Part shown: positions 17,044 to 25,606 of the stretch, piece by piece | How positions within the stretch are numbered: position 1 is the first letter of the stretch | Layout: every line of letters starts with the position of its first letter | Assembly: GCA_900541035.1 (NCBI GenBank) | Contig: UQIN01000015.1 | Location: forward strand, 1 to 64,000 | Direction: 5' to 3' | DNA from: an uncultured Collinsella sp. | GTDB lineage: Bacteria; Actinomycetota; Coriobacteriia; Coriobacteriales; Coriobacteriaceae | DNA length: 64,000 nucleotides | The notes under the pieces: generated by a model | The model's input: the letters and a program-made list of their open reading frames with translations, nothing else | Told to the model about the DNA's origin: nothing | Database searches by the model: none | Position numbers and translations under genes: made by a program

Positions 17044-18870
17044 TTAGGCCTCGCCTCCCTTCGTGACGGCGGCATCCGCGGTCGCTGCAGTGATTTTCCA
17101 GCTCGCGGCCTGTTCGTATTCGGTCCACATCTTGGCATACAGGCCCTCTTGGGACAGCAACTCGGCATGGGTACCCGACTCCTGCACGCTGCCCTGGTTG
17201 AGCACCACGATTTGGTCTGCGCCCACTACAGTCGAGAGTCGGTGCGCAATCATAATGACCGTGCGACCCGCCGCCAGCTTGCTAAAGGCGCGTTGGATGA
17301 GCGCCTCGTTCTCGGGATCGGCAAACGCCGTGGCCTCATCGAGCACCACGATAGGCGCGTCTTTAAGGATCGCGCGGGCGAGTGCCACGCGCTGGACCTC
17401 GCCGCCCGAAAGATACGCCCCGCCGGCGCCGAGCATGGTATTGATGCCCTGTGGGAGCTTGGCCACAATGTCGTCGCACTGAGCTGCGGAGAGAGCTGCA
17501 CGCACTTCGTCGTCAGTGGCCGTAGGCTTGGAGGCGCGCACGTTATCGGCAAGTGTTTGCCGGAACAGCTGGTTGGTCTGGAACACGAAGGCGACCTGGT
17601 CCATAAGCTCGTGCGGATCCATATCGCGAACGTCCACACCGCCTACGAGCACTCGACCCGAGGAAACATCCCAAAAACGCGGGATCAGGCTTGCGCAGGT
17701 TGACTTACCGCCACCCGAGGGACCCACCAGGGCGAGGGTGCTACCCGCGGAAACGCTAAAGCTCACATGGCTAACGGCAGGTGCTTCGGCACCCTCGTAG
17801 GTAAAGCTCACATCCTCAAATCGCACGTCGCTGCCGGCAGGGTGCTTGGGTTGGGCGGTCACGGAGAGCTGCTTGGAATCCATGACGCTTCGAATACGAG
17901 CCAGCGAATCGGCACTCATCTGAGAGGCCTCGCCCACAAACATGAGCTTGGTCATGGCCGTCGGCACCACGGCCGAAAATATCGCGTAAAACGTGAAGTT
18001 GGCCATAAAATGCGCGAAGTCCGTCTCGCCCGGCGCCAACAGCAACGCCACGGGCAACAGGAATGCCACAAGACCATTGAGCGCGGTAAGGTTGAGTACC
18101 TGCGGACCTCGACAGAACGTGCCCGCATAGTTTTGTGCCATGTCGGCGTATTCGGCGATCGCATCGTGGAAGGCCTTAAAGGAGTAGACCGTCTGCTGAA
18201 ACACCTTGACAACGGGGATGCCACGTACGTATTCGGTGCCGGTCTTGTTCATCTTGACCAGCGCTCCCATGTAGGCCTTCATGAACTCGGCGCCTTTGCC
18301 GCTCATCATGGTGGCCATGGCGCCAAACGAAACGACGACCGAGATAAGGCATGCCGCCCCCAAACGCCAATCGAGCGCGAAAAGCAGCACGAGCAAGCCC
18401 ACGACCATGGCGGCGGCGCCTGCGATATCGGGCAGCATGTGTGCGAGCAAAGTCTCGGTGGAGGCGGCACATCCGTCTACAACACGACGCAGCTCACCGG
18501 TGGCGTGCGTGTCAAAGTAGCCAAGCGGCAGCTTAAGCAGGTGCTCGCTCGTAGTTTTGCGAATATTGGACGCGCAGCGAAACGCAGACAGGTGCGTGCA
18601 CATGAGCCCCATGAAATAAGCTACGATGCTTGCTAGGGCAAAACCCACGGCCCACCAGCCATACATCGCGATATCGGTGGCTTCGCTCCAGTTAGGCGCC
18701 ACGGCGATCAAATCGCGCGCGACAAGCCAAATGCACACGTACGGGCCAAAGCTCAGCAGCTGCGAGAGCGCCGAGAGCGCCATGCCCAAATACGTTAGGA
18801 ATTTGCGGTCACCAGCATAAGCAAGCAGCTCGCCGATACCGCCACCTTCCTTTTTTGATCCCTTTGCCAT
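17044..18870 (-). CDS. ABC exporter half-transporter, first gene of a pair
   Basis: A 608-residue ABC exporter subunit with an N-terminal membrane domain and a C-terminal ATPase: Walker A GPSGGGKST, signature LSGGEVQR, Walker B IVVLDEATAFADPENE, H-loop IMIAHR. I chose MAKGSKKEGG (18870) because GAAAGGAAT lies just upstream; an upstream ATG in frame has no such site. The 115-base gap to the divergent AraC gene must hold both promoters. It contains a 10-base palindrome, AGCCATGGCT, near the middle. Together with the next gene it forms one export complex. ADPENE after Walker B is also seen in YbtPQ-like transporters, a weak hint only. Confidence 0.92.
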   Translation of the reverse strand: MAKGSKKEGGGIGELLAYAGDRKFLTYLGMALSALSQLLSFGPYVCIWLVARDLIAVAPNWSEATDIAMYGWWAVGFALASIVAYFMGLMCTHLSAFRCASNIRKTTSEHLLKLPLGYFDTHATGELRRVVDGCAASTETLLAHMLPDIAGAAAMVVGLLVLLFALDWRLGAACLISVVVSFGAMATMMSGKGAEFMKAYMGALVKMNKTGTEYVRGIPVVKVFQQTVYSFKAFHDAIAEYADMAQNYAGTFCRGPQVLNLTALNGLVAFLLPVALLLAPGETDFAHFMANFTFYAIFSAVVPTAMTKLMFVGEASQMSADSLARIRSVMDSKQLSVTAQPKHPAGSDVRFEDVSFTYEGAEAPAVSHVSFSVSAGSTLALVGPSGGGKSTCASLIPRFWDVSSGRVLVGGVDVRDMDPHELMDQVAFVFQTNQLFRQTLADNVRASKPTATDDEVRAALSAAQCDDIVAKLPQGINTMLGAGGAYLSGGEVQRVALARAILKDAPIVVLDEATAFADPENEALIQRAFSKLAAGRTVIMIAHRLSTVVGADQIVVLNQGSVQESGTHAELLSQEGLYAKMWTEYEQAASWKITAATADAAVTKGGEA

Positions 18871-18984
18871 GAGATTCCTTTCTAACGGCTTGAGAGTTAA
18901 CCGTAATGAACTTATCATTGACGTGTTAGCCATGGCTCACAATCAAGCCAGGCATGGACGTTTCTGCAAAGGAAAGGGACGCTT

Positions 18985-19989
18985 TTGCAAATACGGCAGG
19001 CAGCGACCGACATAACCGAGCTCTACGCACCACAGTTTGAGCAGTTTGGCCTGGAGCTTTCCGGCAAGGGCGCTGTCTTTACCGGCGAGGTGGCAAACGA
19101 TCGGGCGCACGGACGCGCATGGATCATGCCTCTCTCCCCTGCCTGCATTGTCATGGAGCATTTCATCACCCCGACGCACGATATGTACCTGGCCGAATAC
19201 ACACCCGAGCCGTACGCCTGCGTGAGCGAAGTCAGCGCGCCCACACTTACATGCATGCCCGAGACTGGCATAACGCCCGCGAACCTCAAACCATCGCATG
19301 GACCGTGGCCAAACAATGCCGTTTGCAGCTTTATCCAAGATAGCTGTGGCGAGGAATTAAGCCCGCTGTTTGCGGGGGAACTTTATCACTCGCGCTCGGT
19401 GCTCTTTTTGCCTGGATATTTTGACGAACTGGAGCACCGCTATCCCACCGAGTTCGCGGGAATCTTTGAGGCGTTTGCCGAACCATGGCACGAGGAAGCG
19501 ACGTCTGCCATCTATCACACGCTGCGCCGGATTAACGAGGACCGTGCCCAAACCGTAGGCGGACACGTCTATATGCAGGGCATCGTGGAGACCATGGTCG
19601 CGGAGCTCGCCTGTTCGCGCGCGGCCCACAAGCAGGCGCGGCAGGCGGCAGACACACGCGTCAGCATAACCATGGCCGAAGAAGCAACGGCAATGATTGA
19701 GCGCGCGCTCGACAAAGGCAGTCGTGTGGGTATCAACGAGGTGGCCGAGAGGCTCTACACAAGCCGCTCCAAACTATGCGCCACCTTTAAGGCCCAAACT
19801 GGCGAGTCCCTGGGCGCCTACATTCGCAGACGCCGTATGGAGCGAGCACAGGACCTTTTGACCGACAGCGCGCTTACGATAGCCCAGGTGGCAGAGCGTC
19901 TAGGCTACCCTCAGCAGGCTGCCTTCGCCCAAGCCTTCAAACAATACACCGGCACCACCCCCACCGCTTGGCGAAGCAAGCATCGCTAA
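18985..19989 (+). CDS. AraC-family transcriptional regulator
   Basis: A 334-residue regulator. The C-terminal 100 residues contain two helix-turn-helix units: VGINEVAERLYTSRSKLCATF and LTIAQVAERLGYPQQAAFAQAF, closed by the family tail YTGTTPTAWR. The N-terminal 220 residues form a ligand domain I cannot assign. No ATG is near the N terminus; the TTG at 18985 behind AAAGGAAAGGGA is the best start. It is transcribed away from the ABC pair and most likely controls it, as in the YbtA-YbtPQ arrangement. The signal is unknown. Confidence 0.88.
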   Translation: MQIRQAATDITELYAPQFEQFGLELSGKGAVFTGEVANDRAHGRAWIMPLSPACIVMEHFITPTHDMYLAEYTPEPYACVSEVSAPTLTCMPETGITPANLKPSHGPWPNNAVCSFIQDSCGEELSPLFAGELYHSRSVLFLPGYFDELEHRYPTEFAGIFEAFAEPWHEEATSAIYHTLRRINEDRAQTVGGHVYMQGIVETMVAELACSRAAHKQARQAADTRVSITMAEEATAMIERALDKGSRVGINEVAERLYTSRSKLCATFKAQTGESLGAYIRRRRMERAQDLLTDSALTIAQVAERLGYPQQAAFAQAFKQYTGTTPTAWRSKHR

Positions 19990-20053
19990 GGCCCAAGCTC
20001 CCTGGCCGTAACGGAGCGATTAATTAGCCGCCGCCCGTCAGCTCACCCAGGAT

Positions 20054-21418
20054 CTAAACGTCAAGATGCGCACAATCAAGCGCCTTTTTGATAAGAGGGA
20101 CAGATCGATCAGCCAAATACAACGGAATGTTGAGCACCCCGTCGTCGAGCTTTAGGTTCTTAAGTGAGTAGCGGACCCTCAATGGAGTCGTCTCCGCATG
20201 CTTGTCGGCATAGTACTTAAGGCTCTTGGAATGAACGACCTCTCCCGATTTGACCTCGACGGGAACGATTTCGTTTCCGACTTGAATCAAAAAATCGACT
20301 TCGTGCTTCGGCTTCTCGTTTGTCCAATAACGCGGAGCAGCATCTAACTGTGAAAGTAATGCCTGAAGCACATAGTTCTCGGCGAACGAACCTTTGAACT
20401 CCGAAAATAGCGCATCCGAGATGGCAAAAGCGGACGCATCCAGCCTTGCCATGCGGCGGAGCAAGCCGACATCAAGACAGTAGACTTTAAATGCCTTGAG
20501 GTCATCGTACGCAGAGAGCGGCACACCACCGGCAGCATTAAGGCGAACCGCCGTGATGAGCCCAGCATCGGCAAGCCATTCCAGAGCATCCTCGTATTCT
20601 CGAGCACGAGCCCCCTCGCGCACCGCACCCCAAACGAACTTTTTGTTCTCGCGCGCCAACTGAGCTGGAATCGAGTTCCATATTTGCGAAAGCTTGGCGA
20701 ACTGCGCACGGCCACCATGCTTGGCAAAATCGCGCTCGTAGGAATCCAAGAGATCAGACAACACCTTATCGACCTGAACGATATCGCCCGTCTCCACCCA
20801 CCGGCCAAGAGCCTCTGGCATGCCGCCGCATGCAAAATAACGACGAAGATGCTCGACGAGACGGACATGGAAGAAATCGGGCACTGTCTCGATCTGATCC
20901 AGGCCGCCAAGGTATTCGTCGTAGTTTGCAGCGCCCTCGGCTTTCAGAAACTCGGAAAAGCTCATGGGGCGCATCTCCATGAACTCGACCTTTCCCACCG
21001 GAAAAGCGCTGGTCTCACGGGACAAGCGAACGCCCAACAAAGACCCTGCGCATGCGACGTGATACTCGGGGGCCTCGTCACAGAAGTATTTAAGGGCACC
21101 GACTGCAGAAGGACAATCCTGGATCTCATCAATAATAAGCAGCGTCTCGCCAGGATCGATAGGCTGTCCAAGCGCCAGGGAAAGATTTGAGATGATCCGT
21201 CGAGGATCGCGCGTACCTTCGAAAAACTGAGCGTACTCGCTCTGTACCCCAGGTGACGGCTCCTCGAGCGTCAGATACACATAATTGATGTACGAGGTTC
21301 GGCCGAACTCCTTAAGCGCCCACGTCTTTCCAACCTGGCGCGCCCCCTTAAGGATAAGCGGCTTACGATATTCTGACGCTTTCCAAGCGTTAAGCTTGGC
21401 AATGATATCTCGCTGCAT
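20054..21418 (-). CDS. AAA ATPase with a C-terminal DUF4143 domain
   Basis: 454 residues. Walker A GARQVGKT (25-32) and Walker B LLIIDEIQD form the AAA_14-type ATPase. The C-terminal third ends in the DUF4143 signature (RYWTNEKPKHEVDFLIQ...EIVPVEVKSG), a PD-(D/E)XK-like fold in which D, E-V-K and the following lysine are visible. Genes of this family are very common in gut anaerobes, often in many copies. Their role is unsettled, with proposals in defence and DNA metabolism. It is monocistronic. A 69-base near-palindrome lies 22 bases upstream of the start and probably regulates it. Confidence 0.88.
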   Translation of the reverse strand: MQRDIIAKLNAWKASEYRKPLILKGARQVGKTWALKEFGRTSYINYVYLTLEEPSPGVQSEYAQFFEGTRDPRRIISNLSLALGQPIDPGETLLIIDEIQDCPSAVGALKYFCDEAPEYHVACAGSLLGVRLSRETSAFPVGKVEFMEMRPMSFSEFLKAEGAANYDEYLGGLDQIETVPDFFHVRLVEHLRRYFACGGMPEALGRWVETGDIVQVDKVLSDLLDSYERDFAKHGGRAQFAKLSQIWNSIPAQLARENKKFVWGAVREGARAREYEDALEWLADAGLITAVRLNAAGGVPLSAYDDLKAFKVYCLDVGLLRRMARLDASAFAISDALFSEFKGSFAENYVLQALLSQLDAAPRYWTNEKPKHEVDFLIQVGNEIVPVEVKSGEVVHSKSLKYYADKHAETTPLRVRYSLKNLKLDDGVLNIPLYLADRSVPLIKKALDCAHLDV

Positions 21419-21440
21419 GGCCGAACCTCCCGCAAAGAAA

Positions 21441-21509
21441 CTTCCGTAAACGTGATATTTCCCACATTTTACCCTAGGTAAAACGTGACATTTATCACAT
21501 TTACGGAAG
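21441..21509. repeat. 69-bp near-perfect palindrome upstream of the AAA/DUF4143 gene
   Basis: The arms 21441-21473 and 21477-21509 match at 27 of 33 positions around a CTA centre. The inner 7 bases (TTTTACC/GGTAAAA) and the outer 10 (CTTCCGTAAA/TTTACGGAAG, one mismatch beyond) are best kept. It covers the likely promoter of the ATPase gene. Confidence 0.75.
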
Positions 21510-21552
21510 TTTTAAGCTCGTTCGCCACACCTTCATCACATTTATTGCAATT

Positions 21553-21577
21553 TGACAAAGGGACAGTCCATTTGTCA
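21553..21577. repeat. Short hairpin with GGGACAG loop (divergent member of the stop-codon hairpin family)
   Basis: TGACAAA and TTTGTCA arms enclose GGGACAGTCCA. Loop and orientation resemble the hairpins at 25559, 37332 and 38870, but the stem is only 7 bp. Confidence 0.4.
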
Positions 21578-21584
21578 CCCGCAC

Positions 21585-21613
21585 AAAAATGGGCGCGCCC
21601 ACAGCGCGCCCAT
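21585..21613 (-). terminator. Rho-independent terminator of the gatCAB operon
   Basis: A perfect 10-bp stem (21589-21598 with 21604-21613) is followed on the minus strand by TTTTTG. It is the first T-run terminator after gatB, beyond the 136-bp inverted repeat. Confidence 0.8.
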
Positions 21614-21661
21614 TCACTCTATTTATATCAGCCCGCCTGACCCGAACGGCCGAGTTGTCAC

Positions 21662-21797
21662 GGAACCGAGGGGCCGGGCGCAGGGCCTTGCCTCTCAATG
21701 AGTTCCGCACGAACAGGAGGCGCCAGTGGCGCCTCCGTCGTGAGTCAGGACTGTCCGAAATTGAGAGGCAAGGCCCTGCGCCCGGCCCCTCGGTTCC
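21662..21797. repeat. 136-bp element with perfect 38-bp inverted arms and a nested hairpin
   Basis: The arms 21662-21699 and 21760-21797 are exact reverse complements over all 38 bases. The 60-base interior holds a second perfect hairpin (GGAGGCGCC 21716-21724, GGCGCCTCC 21728-21736) and a CACGA/TCGTG pairing around it. The right end is three bases from the gatB stop codon. No ORF and no clear target duplication. Confidence 0.9.
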
Positions 21798-21800
21798 CGT

Positions 21801-23477
21801 TTACGAGAGCGACGTTCTCAGCAACTCGTTGAAGAGCTTCGGGTTGCCCTTGCCGCGGCTCGCCTTCATGCACTGGCCCACCAAAAAGCCGATGACCTTC
21901 TGGTTGCCGTCACGATACTGCTGCGCCTGATCGGCACAGTTTGCCAGCACCTCGTCCACGATCGGCTGCAGCGCGCCGGCATCGCTCACCTGACGCATAC
22001 CGCGCTCGTCGACGATCTTGTTGGGGTCGTCGCCGGTCTGGGCCATGGCCTCAAAGACCTCGTGCGCCTGGTTGGAGCTGATGGCATCGGTCGCCAGCAG
22101 CTTGGCAAGGGCTGCCACCTGAGCCGGCGCGATGCCGGACTCGGTGAGCGACACACCCGCACCCTTAAGGTAGGCGATCATCTCGTTCACCAGCAAGTTT
22201 GCAACCGTCTGGGCCTCCTTGCCAGCCATACCGGCAGCGGCGGCCTCAAAGAACTCGGCAAACTCGGGGTCGCCGGCAATCTGCTCGGCATCGGCCGCCT
22301 TAATGCCAAAGTCGGCCTCAAAACGGACGCGCTTGGCATCGGGCAGCTCGGGAATCTCGCCACGGCAGCGGTCGATAAACTCGTCGTCCAGATCGAACGG
22401 CGCCAGGTCGGGATCGGGGAACAGACGATAGTCGTCGGCCGTCTCCTTCACACGCATGACCACGGTGCGCTTGCGGCTGGGCTCCCAGTGGCGGGTCTCC
22501 TGGTAGATGATGCCGCCCTCCTCGAGCACCTCGGCCTGGCGGCAGATCTCGTAGGCAAGACCGTCGTGCAGGCTCTTGAACGAGTTGAGGTTCTTGAGCT
22601 CGGTCTTGGTGCCCAGCTTGGTCTCGCCGCGGCGGCGCAGCGACACGTTGCCGTCGCAGCGCATGGAACCCTTCTCCATGGAGCAATCGGAAATGCCCAG
22701 CGTCACAAAGATGCGACGGAGCTTCTCCATAAACAGGCGGGCCTCCTCGGGCGTTCGCAGGTCGGGCTCGGTAACGAGCTCGATGAGCGGCGTACCGCAG
22801 CGGTTGTAGTCGACGAGCGACTCGGCCGCGGCGGTAATGCGGCCCTCGGCACCGCCCACGTGCACCATCTTGGCAGCGTCCTCCTCCATGTGGATGCGCA
22901 GAATGCGGATGGGCACCGTGTAGGAACCGTCCTCGCGACGCTCGGGCATCTGCAGGTTGGACGCGTCGTAGCTGGCCAGATGGCCGGCGCGCTGGTTACC
23001 CTCGCGCATGGTCGACGTCATGGACGTGGACAGGCCCTCGGCGTTGGCCGAGGCGCTCGCCAGGCTCTGGGCCTCGGCCTCGCCAAACGCGCAGTCGGGG
23101 CGCTCGGCGGCACCGCGACCGGTCACGTCCAGGTCCAGGTGACCGTACATGGCAAAGGCGACCGGACCCTGCGTGGTCTGGAAGTTCTTGGCCATATCGG
23201 GATAGAAGTAGTGCTTGCGGTAGAACATCGAGTGGCGCTGGATCTCGCAGTTGGTAGCGAGACCGGCCTTGACGATGCTCTCGATGGCGCGCTTGTTGGG
23301 CACCGGCAGGGCGCCGGGCAGGCCCAGGCACACCGGGCACACGTTGGCGTTGGGCTCGTCATCGTGGCTGAGTTTGCAGTTGCAGAACATCTTGGTATCG
23401 AGTGCGGTGAGCTCGGTATGGATCTCCAGGCCAATCACGGCCTCCCAATCCTGCAGGACCTCGGAAAGCTCCTTCAT
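21801..23477 (-). CDS. gatB: Asp-tRNA(Asn)/Glu-tRNA(Gln) amidotransferase subunit B
   Basis: A 558-residue subunit that recognises the misacylated tRNA and activates the side chain by phosphorylation. The N terminus EAVIGLEIHTEL is the family signature. A zinc-site-like set of cysteines (FCNC and CPVCLG) follows at about residues 32-50. GatB/YqeY helical tail is at the C terminus. Its ATG overlaps the gatA stop by one base (TAATG), so gatC-gatA-gatB are one coupled operon. The presence of GatCAB implies that Gln-tRNA or Asn-tRNA is made indirectly, as in most actinobacteria. Confidence 0.97.
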   Translation of the reverse strand: MKELSEVLQDWEAVIGLEIHTELTALDTKMFCNCKLSHDDEPNANVCPVCLGLPGALPVPNKRAIESIVKAGLATNCEIQRHSMFYRKHYFYPDMAKNFQTTQGPVAFAMYGHLDLDVTGRGAAERPDCAFGEAEAQSLASASANAEGLSTSMTSTMREGNQRAGHLASYDASNLQMPERREDGSYTVPIRILRIHMEEDAAKMVHVGGAEGRITAAAESLVDYNRCGTPLIELVTEPDLRTPEEARLFMEKLRRIFVTLGISDCSMEKGSMRCDGNVSLRRRGETKLGTKTELKNLNSFKSLHDGLAYEICRQAEVLEEGGIIYQETRHWEPSRKRTVVMRVKETADDYRLFPDPDLAPFDLDDEFIDRCRGEIPELPDAKRVRFEADFGIKAADAEQIAGDPEFAEFFEAAAAGMAGKEAQTVANLLVNEMIAYLKGAGVSLTESGIAPAQVAALAKLLATDAISSNQAHEVFEAMAQTGDDPNKIVDERGMRQVSDAGALQPIVDEVLANCADQAQQYRDGNQKVIGFLVGQCMKASRGKGNPKLFNELLRTSLS

Positions 23478-24991
23478 TACAGCTCGCCTCCCTTCCCGGT
23501 AAAATCGGGCGCGACGGAGAGCGCGGGCGCACCCGTGGCGGCATCGGCAAAGCCGCGCTCCAGGGCGCGGGCAAACGTGAGCAGCTGACGGTCCTTAAAG
23601 GCAGGTCCCACCAGTTGGGCAGAAACGGGCAGCTTGCTGTCCTCGCCCAGGCCCAGCGGCACCGAGATACCGCCGTTGCCGCAAATGTTGAGCGAGATGG
23701 TGTACAGGTCGGAGAGGTACATCTGCGTGGGATCGCTGATCTCGCCAAACTTAAAGGCCGTGCGCGGCGAAGCGGGCATGAGGATGGTGTCCACCTTGGC
23801 ATACGCGGCATCATAGTCCTGCGTGATGAGCGTGCGGGCCTTTTGCGCAGCGTAGTAGTACTTGTCGTACACGCCCGAGCTCAGCAGGTAGGCGCCGAGC
23901 ATCTGACGGCGCTTGGCCTCGGCGCCAAAGCCGTGGGCGCGTGAGAGCGAGCTCTGGTCGGACAGGTTGGCGCAGCCCTCCTCCTGATAGCCATAGCGAA
24001 TGCCATCGAAACGTGCCAGGTTGGAGAACGCCTCGGCCGGGCCGATAACGTAGTAGGCGGCGATGGCGGCGTCCAGGTGCGGCAGGTCGACCTCGACCAG
24101 CTCGGCACCCTGATTCTGCAGCTCCTGGGCGGCGCGCTGAACAGCGGCCTTGACCTCGGTGGTCAGGCCCTCGGCCTCCATAAACGCAGGGATGATGCCC
24201 ACACGCTTGCCCTCGATGCTGTCGTTGAGGTGCTCGGTAAAGTCGACGGCGCAATCCTGGCTGGTGCAGTCGTACGGATCGTGACCTGCGCCGGTAAGCG
24301 CGTTCATGGCCAGCGCGACATCCTCGACCGTGCGGCCAAAGGGGCCCACCTGGTCGAGCGACGAGCCAAAGGCAACCACGCCGTAGCGGCTCACGGCGCC
24401 ATACGTGGGCTTAAAGCCCACCACGCCGCACAGCGACGCCGGCTGGCGAATGGAACCGCCGGTGTCCGAGCCCAGCGAGAGCGCGACTTCGCCCGCGGCG
24501 ACGGCTGCAGCGGAGCCGCCCGAGGAGCCGCCGGGCACGCGCTCGGTATCCCAGGGGTTGTTGGTGCGGTGGAACGCCGAGCTCTCGGTTGAGCTGCCAA
24601 AGGCAAACTCATCCATGTTGGCCTTGCCCATGGGCAGGCAGCCGGCATCGAGCATGCGCTGGACGCAGGTGGCGGTGTAGACGCTCTGGTAGTTCTCGAG
24701 CATGCGAGAAGCGCAGGTGGTGCGCGTGCCCACGAGGTTCATGTTGTCCTTAATGGCCAGCGGCACGCCCGCGAGCGGGGGCAGCGGCTTGCCTGCGGCA
24801 CGGTCGGCATCCACGCGCGCAGCAGCCTCGAGCGCAAGCTCGGGCGCCACCTGCAGGAATGCCTGGACCCCGCCCTCGCGTGCCTCGATGGCGGCAAGGG
24901 AGGCCTGGGCCACCTCGGTAGCGGTAAAGTCGCCGGCGGCAACGCCCGCGGCGATCTGGGCGGCGGTAAGGGAATCGAAGCTCTGCGCCAT
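23477..24991 (-). CDS. gatA: Asp-tRNA(Asn)/Glu-tRNA(Gln) amidotransferase subunit A
   Basis: A 504-residue amidase-signature enzyme that releases ammonia from glutamine for GatB. The Ser-cisSer-Lys triad is visible: the lysine in PLAIKDNMN, and the two serines within PGGSSGGSAAAVAAG and GSDTGGSIRQPA. Normal length. It overlaps gatC and gatB by one base each (stop and start share a base), which suits the fixed 1:1:1 stoichiometry of the complex. Confidence 0.97.
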   Translation of the reverse strand: MAQSFDSLTAAQIAAGVAAGDFTATEVAQASLAAIEAREGGVQAFLQVAPELALEAAARVDADRAAGKPLPPLAGVPLAIKDNMNLVGTRTTCASRMLENYQSVYTATCVQRMLDAGCLPMGKANMDEFAFGSSTESSAFHRTNNPWDTERVPGGSSGGSAAAVAAGEVALSLGSDTGGSIRQPASLCGVVGFKPTYGAVSRYGVVAFGSSLDQVGPFGRTVEDVALAMNALTGAGHDPYDCTSQDCAVDFTEHLNDSIEGKRVGIIPAFMEAEGLTTEVKAAVQRAAQELQNQGAELVEVDLPHLDAAIAAYYVIGPAEAFSNLARFDGIRYGYQEEGCANLSDQSSLSRAHGFGAEAKRRQMLGAYLLSSGVYDKYYYAAQKARTLITQDYDAAYAKVDTILMPASPRTAFKFGEISDPTQMYLSDLYTISLNICGNGGISVPLGLGEDSKLPVSAQLVGPAFKDRQLLTFARALERGFADAATGAPALSVAPDFTGKGGEL

Positions 24992-25302
24992 TACTCGCTC
25001 TCCCCCTCTCCCAAAATGGACGGCACGCGGAAGTAGCGGTCGCGCGCGCTGCCGGCGTTTTCGAGCGCAACGTCGAGCGGCAGGTCGCGCTCGGGCTCGC
25101 GCAGATCATCGCCCATCACGTTGGACAGGCTTCCGATAGGATGGAACGTGGGCTCCACGTCGGGCAAGTCATATTGCAAGACGGGCTCGAGCATCTGGAC
25201 GGCGTCGTTCATGTAGGACGTCATCTGAGTGAGCTCGTCATCGGTCAGTGCGATCTTTGCGTACTCGGCGATGCCGCGCACGTCTTTCTCGCTGAGTGCC
25301 AT
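24991..25302 (-). CDS. gatC: Asp-tRNA(Asn)/Glu-tRNA(Gln) amidotransferase subunit C
   Basis: 103 residues, the usual size of GatC, which wraps around GatA and stabilises the complex. It shows the family pattern VRGIAEYAKIALTDDEL at the N terminus and the C-terminal RDRYFRVPSIL. The start MALSEKDVRG (25302) follows GGAAGGGAGCG. It is the first gene of gatCAB. The promoter must lie in the 300-base gap upstream, which also holds two palindromic repeats. Confidence 0.95.
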   Translation of the reverse strand: MALSEKDVRGIAEYAKIALTDDELTQMTSYMNDAVQMLEPVLQYDLPDVEPTFHPIGSLSNVMGDDLREPERDLPLDVALENAGSARDRYFRVPSILGEGESE

Positions 25303-25485
25303 AGGCGCTCCCTTCCGCATAACAGTTAAACCGCTCTAGTATACAGGGCAACGCCGGCTTGAAGCAGGCGCTTTACCCAAATGCAGCGAAAACGTAACGA
25401 GGGCGGCGGTTGGCAGGCGGCGGGCTGGCGGTTCTGCAGCGAAACCGCACCGTCCATAGCGAAAACCGTCTCGCCCGCAGCGAAG

Positions 25486-25546
25486 ACCATCACAACATTC
25501 GACGCTTTTCGCCAAAATCGAAATTTTCATCGAATGTTGTGATGGT
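25486..25546. repeat. AACATTCGA-type palindrome, copy 1
   Basis: Perfect 17-base arms (25486-25502 and 25530-25546) enclose 27 bases. Two related copies are at 41401-41465 and 42643-42707. Base changes between copies are mirrored in both arms (CACAACATT against CCCAACATT), so pairing is conserved. Confidence 0.85.
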
Positions 25547-25558
25547 TTGGAAGTCCCG

Positions 25559-25593
25559 ACCACCACAAAGGTGCCTGTCCCCGTTGTGGTGGT
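25559..25593. repeat. CACAAAGG hairpin after the sortase gene (family A, copy 1)
   Basis: The arms ACCACCACAAAGG and its complement (one mismatch) enclose TGCCTGTCC. It ends 14 bases from the sortase stop codon. Other copies: 36371, 37332, 38815 and 53208. Confidence 0.8.
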
Positions 25594-25606
25594 TCTGGAG
25601 AATGTC

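Noticed and set aside
21662..21797. Insertion sequence
   Set aside because: No transposase and only 136 bases; at most a non-autonomous element.
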